From positions 186,001 through 250,000 of the forward strand of contig CAKSUM010000001.1 in the NCBI GenBank assembly GCA_934501535.1: a DNA stretch of 64,000 bases, in the 5' to 3' direction. A program made the translations under genes and the position numbers. Under the pieces are notes generated by a model. The model was not told where the DNA came from. It saw nothing but the letters and a program-made list of their open reading frames with translations, and searched no databases. This DNA is from an uncultured Clostridia bacterium. GTDB lineage: Bacteria; Bacillota; Clostridia; UBA1381. Below, in pieces: positions 50,858-59,851 of this stretch (position 1 is the first letter of the stretch; every line of letters starts with the position of its first letter).

Positions 50858-52066
50858 ATGTTTACAGAAACACAAAAAGAAGCAATCCGCGCACGGTATA
50901 AAGCCGCAACGGAACGAATTACCAAAGTAAATATCGGACGTTTTAAAAATCACGAAGACCCCGTATTTCTCATTTCCGACGAATATCCCGGAGTTTGGCT
51001 CGAGCACGCTTACGATTCCGTATTCTTCGCAAAGCTTGAACCGCAATACATATCGATTGCCAAAAACGTTTTAAATCTGTTTTTAAAAAACCAAAAAAGC
51101 ACCGGTCAGCTCCCGTGCTTCATTATCGACCGGAATAAAAATTCCGTCATGCCCGAATACGGTTATTCGCAAATTCAGGAATGTGTTTCGTTCTTTCGTT
51201 TATGCTGCGAATATTATGAGGCGTCAAAAGATACGGAATTTTTAAAATCCGCATATGAAAAAGGCAAAAAATGGATTGAATGGTGCGAAAAATATCGCAT
51301 GCCCGGCAAAAAAGGGCTGGTTGAATCGTTTTGCGGCTATGATGACGGTCATGATAACTCGCCGCGCAAAAACGGCATGAAATATGCCGGCACCGCCAAA
51401 AATGATGACGCCGCGCAATATCCCGAGGGCGATGAGGTTCTTCCGATTATCGAGCCTGATGTCAACGCTGTATTTTTCGGGGATTTATGCGCTCTTTCGG
51501 ACATGGCAAAAATTTTAAATCTGCCGTCCGACGCGGCATATTATGCCGAAAAGGCAGAAAAAGTGAAAAAATTGATTTTTGACATATGTTATGATGAAAA
51601 CGATTGCTTTTTCTATGACGTTGACAAAAACGGTAAAATGCGGAAAATACTTTCCGTTTCGGTCACCAACGTTTTTTCGGAGCACCTTCCCGACAAGGAG
51701 CTTGCGGATAAAATCTACAGCAAACATTTAAAAAATCCAAATGAATTTTTCACACCGTATCCGTTTGCGTCAATTGCAAAATGCGAGCCGGAATTTGCGC
51801 AAAAATATTCCGGTAATTCGTGGGGCTTTTACTCTCAGGCGCTCACAATATTGAGATGCACACGCTGGATGGACTATTACGGAAAACAGGCGGATTTTGA
51901 CGCCATACTCGAAAAATGGGTTGACAAATGGACGTTCGGCAATAAAATAATGTTCGGGCAGGAATTAAATCCGCTCACGGGCGAGCCTTCGGTGTGCTCC
52001 GAGTGGTATTCAAGCTGCATGCTCGTGTACATCTATGCAGTACGCAGACTGAACCTGCTATCTTAA
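50858..52066 (+). CDS. Cytoplasmic MGH1/GH63-like (alpha/alpha)6 glycosidase
   Basis: A 402-residue soluble protein without a signal peptide. The motifs fit the GH63 / mannosylglycerate-hydrolase-like (alpha/alpha)6 barrel: WLEHAYDSVFFAKLEP near the N-terminus, DDGHDNSPRKNG (the Asp-Asn-Ser-Pro-Arg acid region), EPDVNAVFFGDL and the late SVCSEWYSS. Such enzymes hydrolyse alpha-linked glucosides, mannosylglycerate or related oligosaccharides. It probably acts on imported oligomers made by the neighbouring secreted enzymes. ACAGGAG precedes the ATG. It has its own promoter with an adjacent inverted repeat and its own terminator. Confidence 0.8.
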   Translation: MFTETQKEAIRARYKAATERITKVNIGRFKNHEDPVFLISDEYPGVWLEHAYDSVFFAKLEPQYISIAKNVLNLFLKNQKSTGQLPCFIIDRNKNSVMPEYGYSQIQECVSFFRLCCEYYEASKDTEFLKSAYEKGKKWIEWCEKYRMPGKKGLVESFCGYDDGHDNSPRKNGMKYAGTAKNDDAAQYPEGDEVLPIIEPDVNAVFFGDLCALSDMAKILNLPSDAAYYAEKAEKVKKLIFDICYDENDCFFYDVDKNGKMRKILSVSVTNVFSEHLPDKELADKIYSKHLKNPNEFFTPYPFASIAKCEPEFAQKYSGNSWGFYSQALTILRCTRWMDYYGKQADFDAILEKWVDKWTFGNKIMFGQELNPLTGEPSVCSEWYSSCMLVYIYAVRRLNLLS

Positions 52067-52104
52067 ACACTGTCTTTAATTGACCGAACCCGCTCCGCAA
52101 TGCT

Positions 52105-52149
52105 AAAATGAGCAGCAGCAAAATACCGTTTTGCCGCCGCTCATTTTTT
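52105..52149 (+). terminator. Rho-independent terminator of the GH63-like gene
   Basis: ATGAGCAGCAGCAAAA and TTTTGCCGCCGCTCAT pair with two mismatches around a 5-base loop and run into TTTTTT. Confidence 0.8.
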
Positions 52150-52274
52150 GAATTATTTACATGTATTAATCACTCTTGCCGCCCTGCCGCAGTCGGATTT
52201 TCCCGATTGCTGTTCCGCGCCGGTTTCCGCGCTGTTCTTTTTTCTATAGCGCCCAATCCGTCGGCAGCGTTCCG

Positions 52275-55200
52275 TTAAGGCACCGGTATTACTTCGGGCG
52301 TCTTGGCATACGGAGTTAAACCGTTTTCCCATACATATACAGTCACCGTATTAATGTCCCCGTTGAGCGTAAAATTCAACGGTTCATTTATGTCCGCAAA
52401 TACCGTTTTTTTCACATCAACCAGTTTGCCGCCGCTGTAGCCTGCCGCATATACCGCTTTGCCGATTTCAATATTATGAGCCGCCGTCTGCACTGCAACA
52501 CCGTTTTCCGTGCGTACAGCCGTACTCTCCGTATAGGGCGCGCAATAGGAAATTTCAGCACCGATAAAATTCTCATTTCCCTCCGATACGGTTATTTTCT
52601 TCCACTGCTCCGGCGTGCCCATATAAGTCACCCGTTCAAGCCCGAAACAATAACCCAGCGCATATTCCGAAACCGTCCGCACGCTTTCCGGGACGGTGAG
52701 ATGCTCAAGCTTTCTGCAATACATCAACGCCTCGGGGGCAAGCGTTGTCACTGTTTCGGGAATTTCAAATGACGTCTCCTGTTTCGCGCGCGGATACTGC
52801 AAAAGCGCAGTCACATTCTTGTCATACAAAACTCCGTCAACTGCCGTGAAGTACGCATTATTTTCATCCACGCGTATGCTCTGAAGTCCTTCACACCATG
52901 TCAAAAATCCGCTTTCCGCTTGTTCCAGCTCCGCCGGCAGCAAAATCTCTGCCGCAGACGGGAAATTATATCCGACGGCATCGTGCGCAATCCTCACCGT
53001 ACCTTCCTTTACGGTAATCTCCGTACAATCTTTGTCACTGCGCGAATCAAGCAAAAAATCACCGATATAAAAGAGATTTCCGTCCCAGTTGGTTTCATCG
53101 TAATATGCTCCCGAGTATATAAATGCACACTCTCCAGCATGCTTCACCGTTGACGGTAATACTGTCGGATAAAACTTTCTGCATTCGTCAAACGCCCGAT
53201 CGCCTATACTTTCCAGTCCGTCCGGCAAATTCAGCGTTTGAATTTTATCGCAGTAATAAAATGCATAGTCACCGATTTCCCTGAGTGAGCCGGGCAGCGT
53301 AACATTCGTGAGATTTTTGCTGTAATAAAACGCATACGGCGCAATGGTTTCGACCGTATCGGGAAGCACGAGCTGCGTATTTGCTCTTTTTGGCGGATAC
53401 GCAACAAGCTTTGTCTTTTCTTTATTATATAATGCACCCGTTTCACTGTCTGTCGTATAAAAAGCACTGTCCTCATCGACCGTTATTCCTGCCAGATTTG
53501 TACAATCCCTAAACAAACCGTCGCTCACCGCGGCAAGGCTCGCCGGGAGATGAACCGTTTCAATGACAGCCCGACCCCAAAGATAGGGTCTATACAAAAA
53601 TCCCTCTGCAAGATGTTCAGTACCCGGCGCAACCGACAGATTTTTAACGATATCGGCTTTTACTTCAAGCAACCAGCTGCCGTTATACAAGCAATTATCC
53701 GTCCATGACTCCGCGTCATTATAATACGCCGTTCCGCGAAATGCTGACGCACTTATATATGTAACAGAGCCGGGGATTGACACCGCTCCCAGGGACGTAC
53801 AGTTCAAAAACGCGTCCGAACGTATAGTCTGAAGTCCCTCGTTCAGCACCGCATCGGTTAAAGCCGCACAGCCCGAAAACGCATTATAGCTTATGACCTG
53901 CGTTGACGGTAAAACCGTGTAGCTTTCCTCGGGCGCGCCTGCCGGGTACAGCAAAAGCTCGGTTTTATCCTTATTATACAGCACCTTGCCGTTGTCGGAA
54001 CTGAACGCCGTATTATTTTCATCGGTAATGATGTTCCGAATTGACGTACAGCCCAAAAATGAGTCACTTGCAATACTTTTTACGCCGCTGCCTATTCTGA
54101 CCGTTTCTAAAGCGGTGCAGTTTTTAAATGCCTCTTTTCCGATTAACTCGATACTGTCCGGTATTGTAATTGAGCTGAGCGCCGTGCAGTCCCTGAACGT
54201 CCAGTCCCAAACTCTTTTCATGTTCTTGCTCAGATTGACGGAGGTCAGTGCCGAGCAGCCCGAAAATGCCAAAGGCTGTATATTCGTCACACTTTCCGGG
54301 ATTACAACGCTCTCCAATGCCGTACAGCCCGAAAATGCACTGCTGACAAGCCATGTTACGCCCTCCTCCAAGGTTGCATGCCTCAGCGACTTGCAGTTTT
54401 TAAATACGCCGTCCCCGTATTCAATGCCGGCGTAAACCGTCACTTCGGTAAGACTGCTGCCCGAAAACGCGTTCCTTTTTATCTCCTTAACATTATCAGC
54501 AGAATATATCACATCTTCAAGGTATGTACAGCCGTAAAACGCGCCCCCGGCTATCGTTTCGACCGTATCCGGCAGCGTCATTGACGTATCGGTTTTGGTC
54601 GGCAGCCGCAGAAGAAAAACCGTTTTATCCGCATTGTACAGATTATCGTCATCATCTGTCGAATAATATTCATTGCCGCTTTGAACCCTCAGCTTTGTCA
54701 TGGAAGCACAGTCCAAAAAAACCGAATCTCCAAACGATTTAACACCGCGCGGCACGGTAAATTCCGTCAGATTTTCACATCTGGCAAAAGCATTGTCGCC
54801 TATTGTTTCGGTGCTGCCCGGAAGCACGGCGGCAGAAAGGGACTTACAGCCCGAAAACGCAAAATCGCCCACCGTCCGCAGCGCGCTTGGGAACGTCAGC
54901 ATATTAATCGCTTCGCAGTTGAAAAACGCATACGATCCGATTTCATTAAGCGTCCCCGGCAATTTGACCGTATAGAGCGCTTTGCATTCATTAAAAGCGT
55001 TTGATTCAATTTTTGTCAGCGATGACGCTGAGGCGTCCACTGCTATCAGCTTATAAAGAGAAGAAAACGCATATTTTCCGACGCTTGTTACGCCTTGTTT
55101 TATTGTTACGCTTATAATTTCACTGCGAAAATAATACCACGGCACGTCAAATGACCACTCAAACGATTGCATATCGCCCGTGCCGCTTATATACAGCGCC

Positions 55201-55340
55201 TTTATTGTTTCATTATATGACCAGTTCACATTTTCACCGCAGGTTCCGCTCGTTTCCGCAGCGAGGGCTGCCGACGGCGCAATTGCAAGCAGCATGCATA
55301 CCGTAAGCATTGCCGCCCAAATTCGCTTTATTTGAATCAT
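52275..55340 (-). CDS. Secreted LRR_5 (BspA-type) leucine-rich-repeat protein
   Basis: A 1021-residue exported protein: signal peptide (about 1-28), then about 30 BspA-type leucine-rich repeats of the form FxGCxxLxxVxIPxSVxxIGxxAF, and a C-terminal beta module ending VTVYVWENGLTPYAK. Repeats are interrupted by stretches like NTQLVLPDTVETIAPYAF and YNKEKTKLVAYP, which mark sub-blocks. BspA proteins bind host or matrix ligands; in clostridia they are often surface adhesins. It has no SLH repeats, but its neighbour (55360) does, and the two lie 19 bases apart and are probably co-transcribed. Confidence 0.85.
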   Translation of the reverse strand: MIQIKRIWAAMLTVCMLLAIAPSAALAAETSGTCGENVNWSYNETIKALYISGTGDMQSFEWSFDVPWYYFRSEIISVTIKQGVTSVGKYAFSSLYKLIAVDASASSLTKIESNAFNECKALYTVKLPGTLNEIGSYAFFNCEAINMLTFPSALRTVGDFAFSGCKSLSAAVLPGSTETIGDNAFARCENLTEFTVPRGVKSFGDSVFLDCASMTKLRVQSGNEYYSTDDDDNLYNADKTVFLLRLPTKTDTSMTLPDTVETIAGGAFYGCTYLEDVIYSADNVKEIKRNAFSGSSLTEVTVYAGIEYGDGVFKNCKSLRHATLEEGVTWLVSSAFSGCTALESVVIPESVTNIQPLAFSGCSALTSVNLSKNMKRVWDWTFRDCTALSSITIPDSIELIGKEAFKNCTALETVRIGSGVKSIASDSFLGCTSIRNIITDENNTAFSSDNGKVLYNKDKTELLLYPAGAPEESYTVLPSTQVISYNAFSGCAALTDAVLNEGLQTIRSDAFLNCTSLGAVSIPGSVTYISASAFRGTAYYNDAESWTDNCLYNGSWLLEVKADIVKNLSVAPGTEHLAEGFLYRPYLWGRAVIETVHLPASLAAVSDGLFRDCTNLAGITVDEDSAFYTTDSETGALYNKEKTKLVAYPPKRANTQLVLPDTVETIAPYAFYYSKNLTNVTLPGSLREIGDYAFYYCDKIQTLNLPDGLESIGDRAFDECRKFYPTVLPSTVKHAGECAFIYSGAYYDETNWDGNLFYIGDFLLDSRSDKDCTEITVKEGTVRIAHDAVGYNFPSAAEILLPAELEQAESGFLTWCEGLQSIRVDENNAYFTAVDGVLYDKNVTALLQYPRAKQETSFEIPETVTTLAPEALMYCRKLEHLTVPESVRTVSEYALGYCFGLERVTYMGTPEQWKKITVSEGNENFIGAEISYCAPYTESTAVRTENGVAVQTAAHNIEIGKAVYAAGYSGGKLVDVKKTVFADINEPLNFTLNGDINTVTVYVWENGLTPYAKTPEVIPVP

Positions 55341-55359
55341 TCTTAAAAATCCCCCCCCA

Positions 55360-57255
55360 TTAATTGTGATTTAAGCTATAAGAAAACTTTTCAAACATTG
55401 TTGCCGTATCGGCTCTCGACGGAGCTGTTTTCGGACAAAGCGAGTATTCATATCCGTTCGGCGAGTGTATAAACATAATGCCCTCTTGGAAACACCAGCT
55501 CATCGGCGCAAGTGCATAATCGGCAATCTCATCCTTGTCATTGTAATCGGTCTGCGACAAGTCCCAGCCATCTTCTATGCTTGTATCAAGACCCTTTTCC
55601 TGCGCATATCTGTAAAAAATTGCCGCAATCTGTTCCCGTGTGACAGTGCTGTCGGGCGAAAATGTTTCGGTGCCCGTTCCGCTGATTATACCTTTTGCCG
55701 CCGCCCAGCTTACCGGCTTTTTGTACCAATCTTGCGTCAAATCGGTGAATTTGGAATTTTCATCTGCCTCCGGACTTCCGACAAGGCGGTAGAACATCGC
55801 CGCAAACTGCGCTCTCGTGATGTTATCATCGGGCGAGAAGGTATCAGCGCCCGTGCCTGCCATAATGCCGTTATCCAGGCAAAACTCTATTCCTCTGTGG
55901 TTGTGGTCGCCGTCTGCGCTTTGTATATCCTTAAATCTCTTTACCGCACAGTTATCGCCCTTTTCTTCACAAGTAAATCTGCCGTCTGCCGCCGCTGTCG
56001 GTTCGCCCCTCTCTATCGTTTCGCCGGTATCGAGCAAAACGCACTTAAATCCGTTATCCCTTGCATACTGCTCTGCCGCCGTTCCGCTGTAGCATTTGAT
56101 TACAAGATTTTCGTTTCTCACGTCATAATCGTTCACATAGTCCCAGCCGAAAGCCTGCATATCAATCTGCGTTACGCTTCTCGGAATTGTAACCTCATTC
56201 AGGTTATTGCAGCGGAAAAACGCCGCCTCACCGATATGCTCCACGCCCTCCGAAATCGTCAGGTCGGAAAGGCTTTCACACCATGAAAACGCATTATCGC
56301 CGATTTCCTTTACATTGCCGGGAATAACGACATTGTTAAGGTTTTTGCACCAATAAAATCCGAGATGAGGAATTGATTTCAGCGTTGACGGCAGCTTAAC
56401 CGACGTAATGTTCGACATGCCGAAAGCGTCTGCGCCCATCAAAGTTGTACCCTCGCGGATTTCGATGTCGCCCACAGCCTCCCATTCATGAATTTGCTTA
56501 TTTTCGGTCGGTGCTGACGGATCCGGATTATCTATCACCGCATAGCCTATTCTTATTCCGGCTGTTAAATACTGTCCGTGATACTGTATTCCGTCCGCAC
56601 GGTTTGCCGGGTCTGAATCATATGCCGAACCGAAAAATATTCTTTTGCCGAGGTATTCAAGGTTTTGGGGCATTGTAATATTTTTGAGAGCCTCGCCGCT
56701 TATTGCCTCATCGCCTATGTATTTAACACTTTCCGGAATAACAAGCGTTTCAAGCTCGTCACCGCAGTCAATACCGGCGGTTTTTATAACTTCAAGTCCG
56801 TCATTTAAGTTCAGATATTTTAAGTATCTTCCGTAAATCGCCGAAACTCCGATTTCTTTAACCGTGGACGGAATCGTAATTCCCGAAATCCTCGTCGCAC
56901 CCTCGCGCAGCGCCCTGTCGCCTATCGCTGTGACGGTGTGTCCGTTTATTTCCGACGGAATATTCAGCTCAATACTGAAGTTCGGGTCCGGGTCATACCA
57001 GAATTTTGCCGCATATCCCGTAATCATCGCCGAGCCGTCCTCCCTGACGGTATAAATCAGCGAAGTTATATCGTTCGGGTCCTCTTTTTCGCGCAATTCC
57101 TCCGTATCATCGGTTACGGCAGTCCTGCTCTGCTCGTAATACTCCGTTCCGTAATCCGTGTCATAAACGCTCCATGCGTTTACCCCCGGCGCAAATGTCG
57201 CCGCAAGCAGCAGCGCTGTACCGAGCACGGCGCTAATCAGTTTTTTCGGGTGCAT
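55360..57255 (-). CDS. SLH-anchored LRR_5 (BspA-type) surface protein
   Basis: About 631 residues: signal peptide (about 1-27), a BspA-type leucine-rich-repeat domain (about 75-415; ITSVKLPSTLKSIPHLGF, IPRSVTQIDMQAFGW) and three SLH repeats at the C-terminus (about 445-625; TFSPDDNITRAQFAAMFYRL, TFSPDSTVTREQIAAIFYRY). Each SLH repeat keeps the ITRAQ/TREQ-type motif that binds pyruvylated cell-wall polymer. I chose the ATG at 57255, 9 bases after AAAGG; an ATG at 57261 is too close to that site. It is divergent from an HTH regulator, with which it shares an inverted 13-base motif. Confidence 0.87.
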   Translation of the reverse strand: MHPKKLISAVLGTALLLAATFAPGVNAWSVYDTDYGTEYYEQSRTAVTDDTEELREKEDPNDITSLIYTVREDGSAMITGYAAKFWYDPDPNFSIELNIPSEINGHTVTAIGDRALREGATRISGITIPSTVKEIGVSAIYGRYLKYLNLNDGLEVIKTAGIDCGDELETLVIPESVKYIGDEAISGEALKNITMPQNLEYLGKRIFFGSAYDSDPANRADGIQYHGQYLTAGIRIGYAVIDNPDPSAPTENKQIHEWEAVGDIEIREGTTLMGADAFGMSNITSVKLPSTLKSIPHLGFYWCKNLNNVVIPGNVKEIGDNAFSWCESLSDLTISEGVEHIGEAAFFRCNNLNEVTIPRSVTQIDMQAFGWDYVNDYDVRNENLVIKCYSGTAAEQYARDNGFKCVLLDTGETIERGEPTAAADGRFTCEEKGDNCAVKRFKDIQSADGDHNHRGIEFCLDNGIMAGTGADTFSPDDNITRAQFAAMFYRLVGSPEADENSKFTDLTQDWYKKPVSWAAAKGIISGTGTETFSPDSTVTREQIAAIFYRYAQEKGLDTSIEDGWDLSQTDYNDKDEIADYALAPMSWCFQEGIMFIHSPNGYEYSLCPKTAPSRADTATMFEKFSYSLNHN

Positions 57256-57292
57256 AATCATCAGCCTTTCTTTTATAAATTTTCACAAAAAT

Positions 57293-57397
57293 TATAACAT
57301 ACTTTTCATTTCAAGTAAATGACATTTCCTTATTTGTCATTGCCAAAAACGGAAATTTTTTGTTTTTCTGTTTATTTTTTCGGGAAAGTATGTTATA
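57293..57397. promoter_or_regulatory. Divergent control region with a matched inverted 13-base motif
   Basis: AAAGTATGTTATA occurs on the minus strand at 57305-57293 and on the plus strand at 57385-57397. Each copy overlaps a -10 region of the divergent promoters (minus TATAAT 57297-57292; plus TATAGT 57394-57399 or TATAAT 57403-57408). A further repeat AATGACA...TGTCATT lies between them (57318-57341). Confidence 0.6.
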
Positions 57398-57424
57398 GTA
57401 AGTATAATGTAAGGAAGTGAGAAA

Positions 57425-59155
57425 ATGTTTTTCGAAAAGCTGAACGAATATTTAAATCTGCTGCAATGCTCCGGGAAAGAATTTGCGGAATATTCGGGGC
57501 TGTCGGAGGCAGCCGTGAGCCGCTATAAATCCGGCACGAGAACGCCCCGTGCAAACTCCGAAGACATGAAGAAACTATGCCGCGGAATTTCTGCAATTGC
57601 GGCTCAAAAGGGCTGTGACGGCATTTTATATAAAGATGTACTGCGCGAATTTAACTCTCTTGCGGAGGAGGTGCCGTTTGATTTTGAAAGCATGCAGAAG
57701 AAATTCAATATGCTCTGCACCGTCTTTTCGGTAAATCTTGCGGACATGTCAAAAAATCTGAAATATGACCCGTCATATATTTCCAGAATACGCAGCGGCA
57801 AGCGCAGACCGGCAAATCCGCAGAAATTCGCCGCCGACGCGGCTCGGTATTTTTCGCAGTGCTGCTGTTCCGTCAGCGACAAAAAGATTGCCGCCCAAAT
57901 CATGGACGTTAAACCGAGCCGGATAAAAACGCCCGAAGCATATGCGGCGGAGCTGTCGGATTGGCTCACCGACAGCCGTCTTACAGTAAAACCGGAAAAT
58001 CCGACGGACAAATTTTTAACCGCTCTCAATTCATTTGATTTGAACGAATACATAAAGGCAATCCGTTTTGATGAGCTGAAAGTTCCGTCGCTTCCGTTTC
58101 AGCTTCCTGCCGCAAAAACCTACCGCGGCGTCGAAGAAATGAAAAACGGCGAGCTTGATTTTCTTAAAGCAACCGTCCTTTCGAGGTCAAAGCAAAGCGT
58201 ATTTATGTTCAGCGACATGCAAATGGATGACATGGCAGCCGACATGGATTTCTCCAAAAAATATATGTTCGGGCTTGCGGCAATGCTGAAAAAAGGGCTG
58301 CACCTCAATGTTGTTCATAATCTGAACCGTCCGTTCAACGAGCTTATGCTGGGACTCGAATGCTGGATACCGCTTTACATGACCGGGCAGATTTCTCCGT
58401 ATTATCTGAAAGGCACGCACAATCAGATTTTCTGCCATTTTCTGAATGTTTCCGGTGCTGCCGCATTGTCGGGCGAATGTATTTCCGGTCATCATTCAAA
58501 GGGCAGATACTATCTTACAAACAACAAAAATGAGCTTGAATACTACCGCGAACGGAGCAGCTGTATTTTAAAAAAAGCCAATTCGCTTATGGATATATAC
58601 CGCAGTGACAGAGCGGCGGAGTTATCCGCGTTCATGCTTGCCGATTCACATTCGGTTGGAAACCGGCGGAGTATACTTTCAACGCTGCCGATTTATACCG
58701 CGTCAGACGGATTTTTGGAGAAATTTCTCGCAAGACGGAATGTTCCCGATGATGAAAAGCAAAAAATTCTTACCTACGCCGCCTCGCGCAGGGAACAAAT
58801 TCATGAAATACTTAAAAACAATTCCGTTTCGGATGAAATTCCCTCCCTGACCGAGAACGAATTTAATGAGCGCCCGTTATCGCTTTCACTATCGCTCATG
58901 TTCGGCGATGCGAATTATGAGTATACTTTCGGCGAATATACCGAGCATTTATCGCTTACAAAAGAATTTGCGAAAAAAAACAAGAATTATTCGGCAGCAC
59001 CTGCCGCGGATAATGTGTTTACGAACATACAAATTGTCATACACGAAAAAAAATATGTGATGATTTCAAAAAATACGGCTCCGACAATTCACTTCGTTAT
59101 CCGTCACCCGATACTTCGGGACGCAATAGAAAACCGCGAATTTCCCGTTTTGTAG
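57425..59155 (+). CDS. Large regulator with two XRE-like helix-turn-helix domains and an unknown C-terminus
   Basis: A 576-residue soluble protein. Two helix-turn-helix units of the XRE type are visible: KEFAEYSGLSEAAVSRYKSG (about 18-37) and LADMSKNLKYDPSYISRIRSG (about 106-126), each with the GxRxPR-like ending. The remaining 400 residues, beginning around KFLTALNSFDLNEYIKA, have no recognised domain; segments such as NRPFNELMLGLECWIPLYM and the GHHSKGRYYLTNNKNEL stretch suggest a globular sensing domain. It is divergent from the LRR/SLH pair and shares an inverted motif with it, so it probably regulates surface proteins and itself. AAGGAAGTGAG precedes the ATG. Confidence 0.7.
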   Translation: MFFEKLNEYLNLLQCSGKEFAEYSGLSEAAVSRYKSGTRTPRANSEDMKKLCRGISAIAAQKGCDGILYKDVLREFNSLAEEVPFDFESMQKKFNMLCTVFSVNLADMSKNLKYDPSYISRIRSGKRRPANPQKFAADAARYFSQCCCSVSDKKIAAQIMDVKPSRIKTPEAYAAELSDWLTDSRLTVKPENPTDKFLTALNSFDLNEYIKAIRFDELKVPSLPFQLPAAKTYRGVEEMKNGELDFLKATVLSRSKQSVFMFSDMQMDDMAADMDFSKKYMFGLAAMLKKGLHLNVVHNLNRPFNELMLGLECWIPLYMTGQISPYYLKGTHNQIFCHFLNVSGAAALSGECISGHHSKGRYYLTNNKNELEYYRERSSCILKKANSLMDIYRSDRAAELSAFMLADSHSVGNRRSILSTLPIYTASDGFLEKFLARRNVPDDEKQKILTYAASRREQIHEILKNNSVSDEIPSLTENEFNERPLSLSLSLMFGDANYEYTFGEYTEHLSLTKEFAKKNKNYSAAPAADNVFTNIQIVIHEKKYVMISKNTAPTIHFVIRHPILRDAIENREFPVL

Positions 59156-59169
59156 CCGATTTTACAAAA

Positions 59170-59209
59170 ATGCCCGATACAAAGGCTAACCGTCCTTTGC
59201 ATCGGGCGT
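59170..59209 (-). terminator. Terminator of the ATC-hydrolase-family gene
   Basis: GCCCGATACAAAGG (59172-59185) pairs with CCTTTGCATCGGGC (59194-59207). On the minus strand it is followed by ATTTTTG, just after the stop of the gene at 59216. Confidence 0.75.
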
Positions 59210-59215
59210 CTTGAT

Positions 59216-59851
59216 TTACGGTGTTTTCTCTTTATTTCCCGTGATATAATAGTCGCAGTATTCTCCGCCCGAGGCAATAGTCTGCCTGCGGTGCAGCGTG
59301 CCGTGCCGAAGCGAAATCATAACCGTGTCCAGCTCACAAAGCAGCGGCATCAGTTCCATTATGTCCAGCTTTTCCATATAAGCACATATCGGGCACCGTG
59401 TAATGCGGTAATAACATGCACCTTCGTGCGGCTGACCTTCAAAATCCACTTTGAACGAAGTCGGATACTTCGCCTCCTTTTCCGGCGTATACCATTTGTT
59501 ATATTTTAAAATGATTTTTTTGCTCTCCGCCTTTCCCCTTTCGGTGTTCAGGTTAATTCTTGAAAAATACCATTTCACGCGATACAGCGACCGCCGCATC
59601 ATTTCCTGTACCGTTTCCGGCGGAATTTTCTTGCCGCTCGCTATGTACGGTGCCGCAAATGCCAGCGCAAACAGCTCATTGTACGCCATCGGGTTATCAT
59701 CGCCTATATCGTCCGCTTTTTCCACAATATCACGGTATATCTTTTTGCTGCTTTTCATTATTTTCGCAGCATACCGTCTGCCGTACTTTTCCGTCAGAAC
59801 CTTTTTCATTGTGCCTTTGAACAACCAAAAATAAAAGCCGTTGTATTTCAT
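59216..59851 (-). CDS. L-2-amino-thiazoline-4-carboxylic acid hydrolase family protein
   Basis: A 211-residue protein matching the ATC hydrolase family C-terminal pattern: YRITRCPICAYMEKL, ELMPLLCELDTVMI and the end block RRQTIASGGEYCDYYI, with the conserved Cys pair, Asp and GGxxCD. The namesake enzyme opens the thiazoline ring on the route to cysteine, but most relatives, common in clostridia, have no shown activity. No signal peptide is evident. A promoter-like TATAAT (minus strand, near 59936-59941) lies upstream. A second, broken member of the family lies 460 bases away at 60315, so the pair may be an old duplication. Confidence 0.8.
   Translation of the reverse strand: MKYNGFYFWLFKGTMKKVLTEKYGRRYAAKIMKSSKKIYRDIVEKADDIGDDNPMAYNELFALAFAAPYIASGKKIPPETVQEMMRRSLYRVKWYFSRINLNTERGKAESKKIILKYNKWYTPEKEAKYPTSFKVDFEGQPHEGACYYRITRCPICAYMEKLDIMELMPLLCELDTVMISLRHGTLHRRQTIASGGEYCDYYITGNKEKTP

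Noticed and set aside
53990..55000. Open frames opposite the LRR gene
   Set aside because: They mirror the regular leucine-rich repeats and have no start signals of their own.
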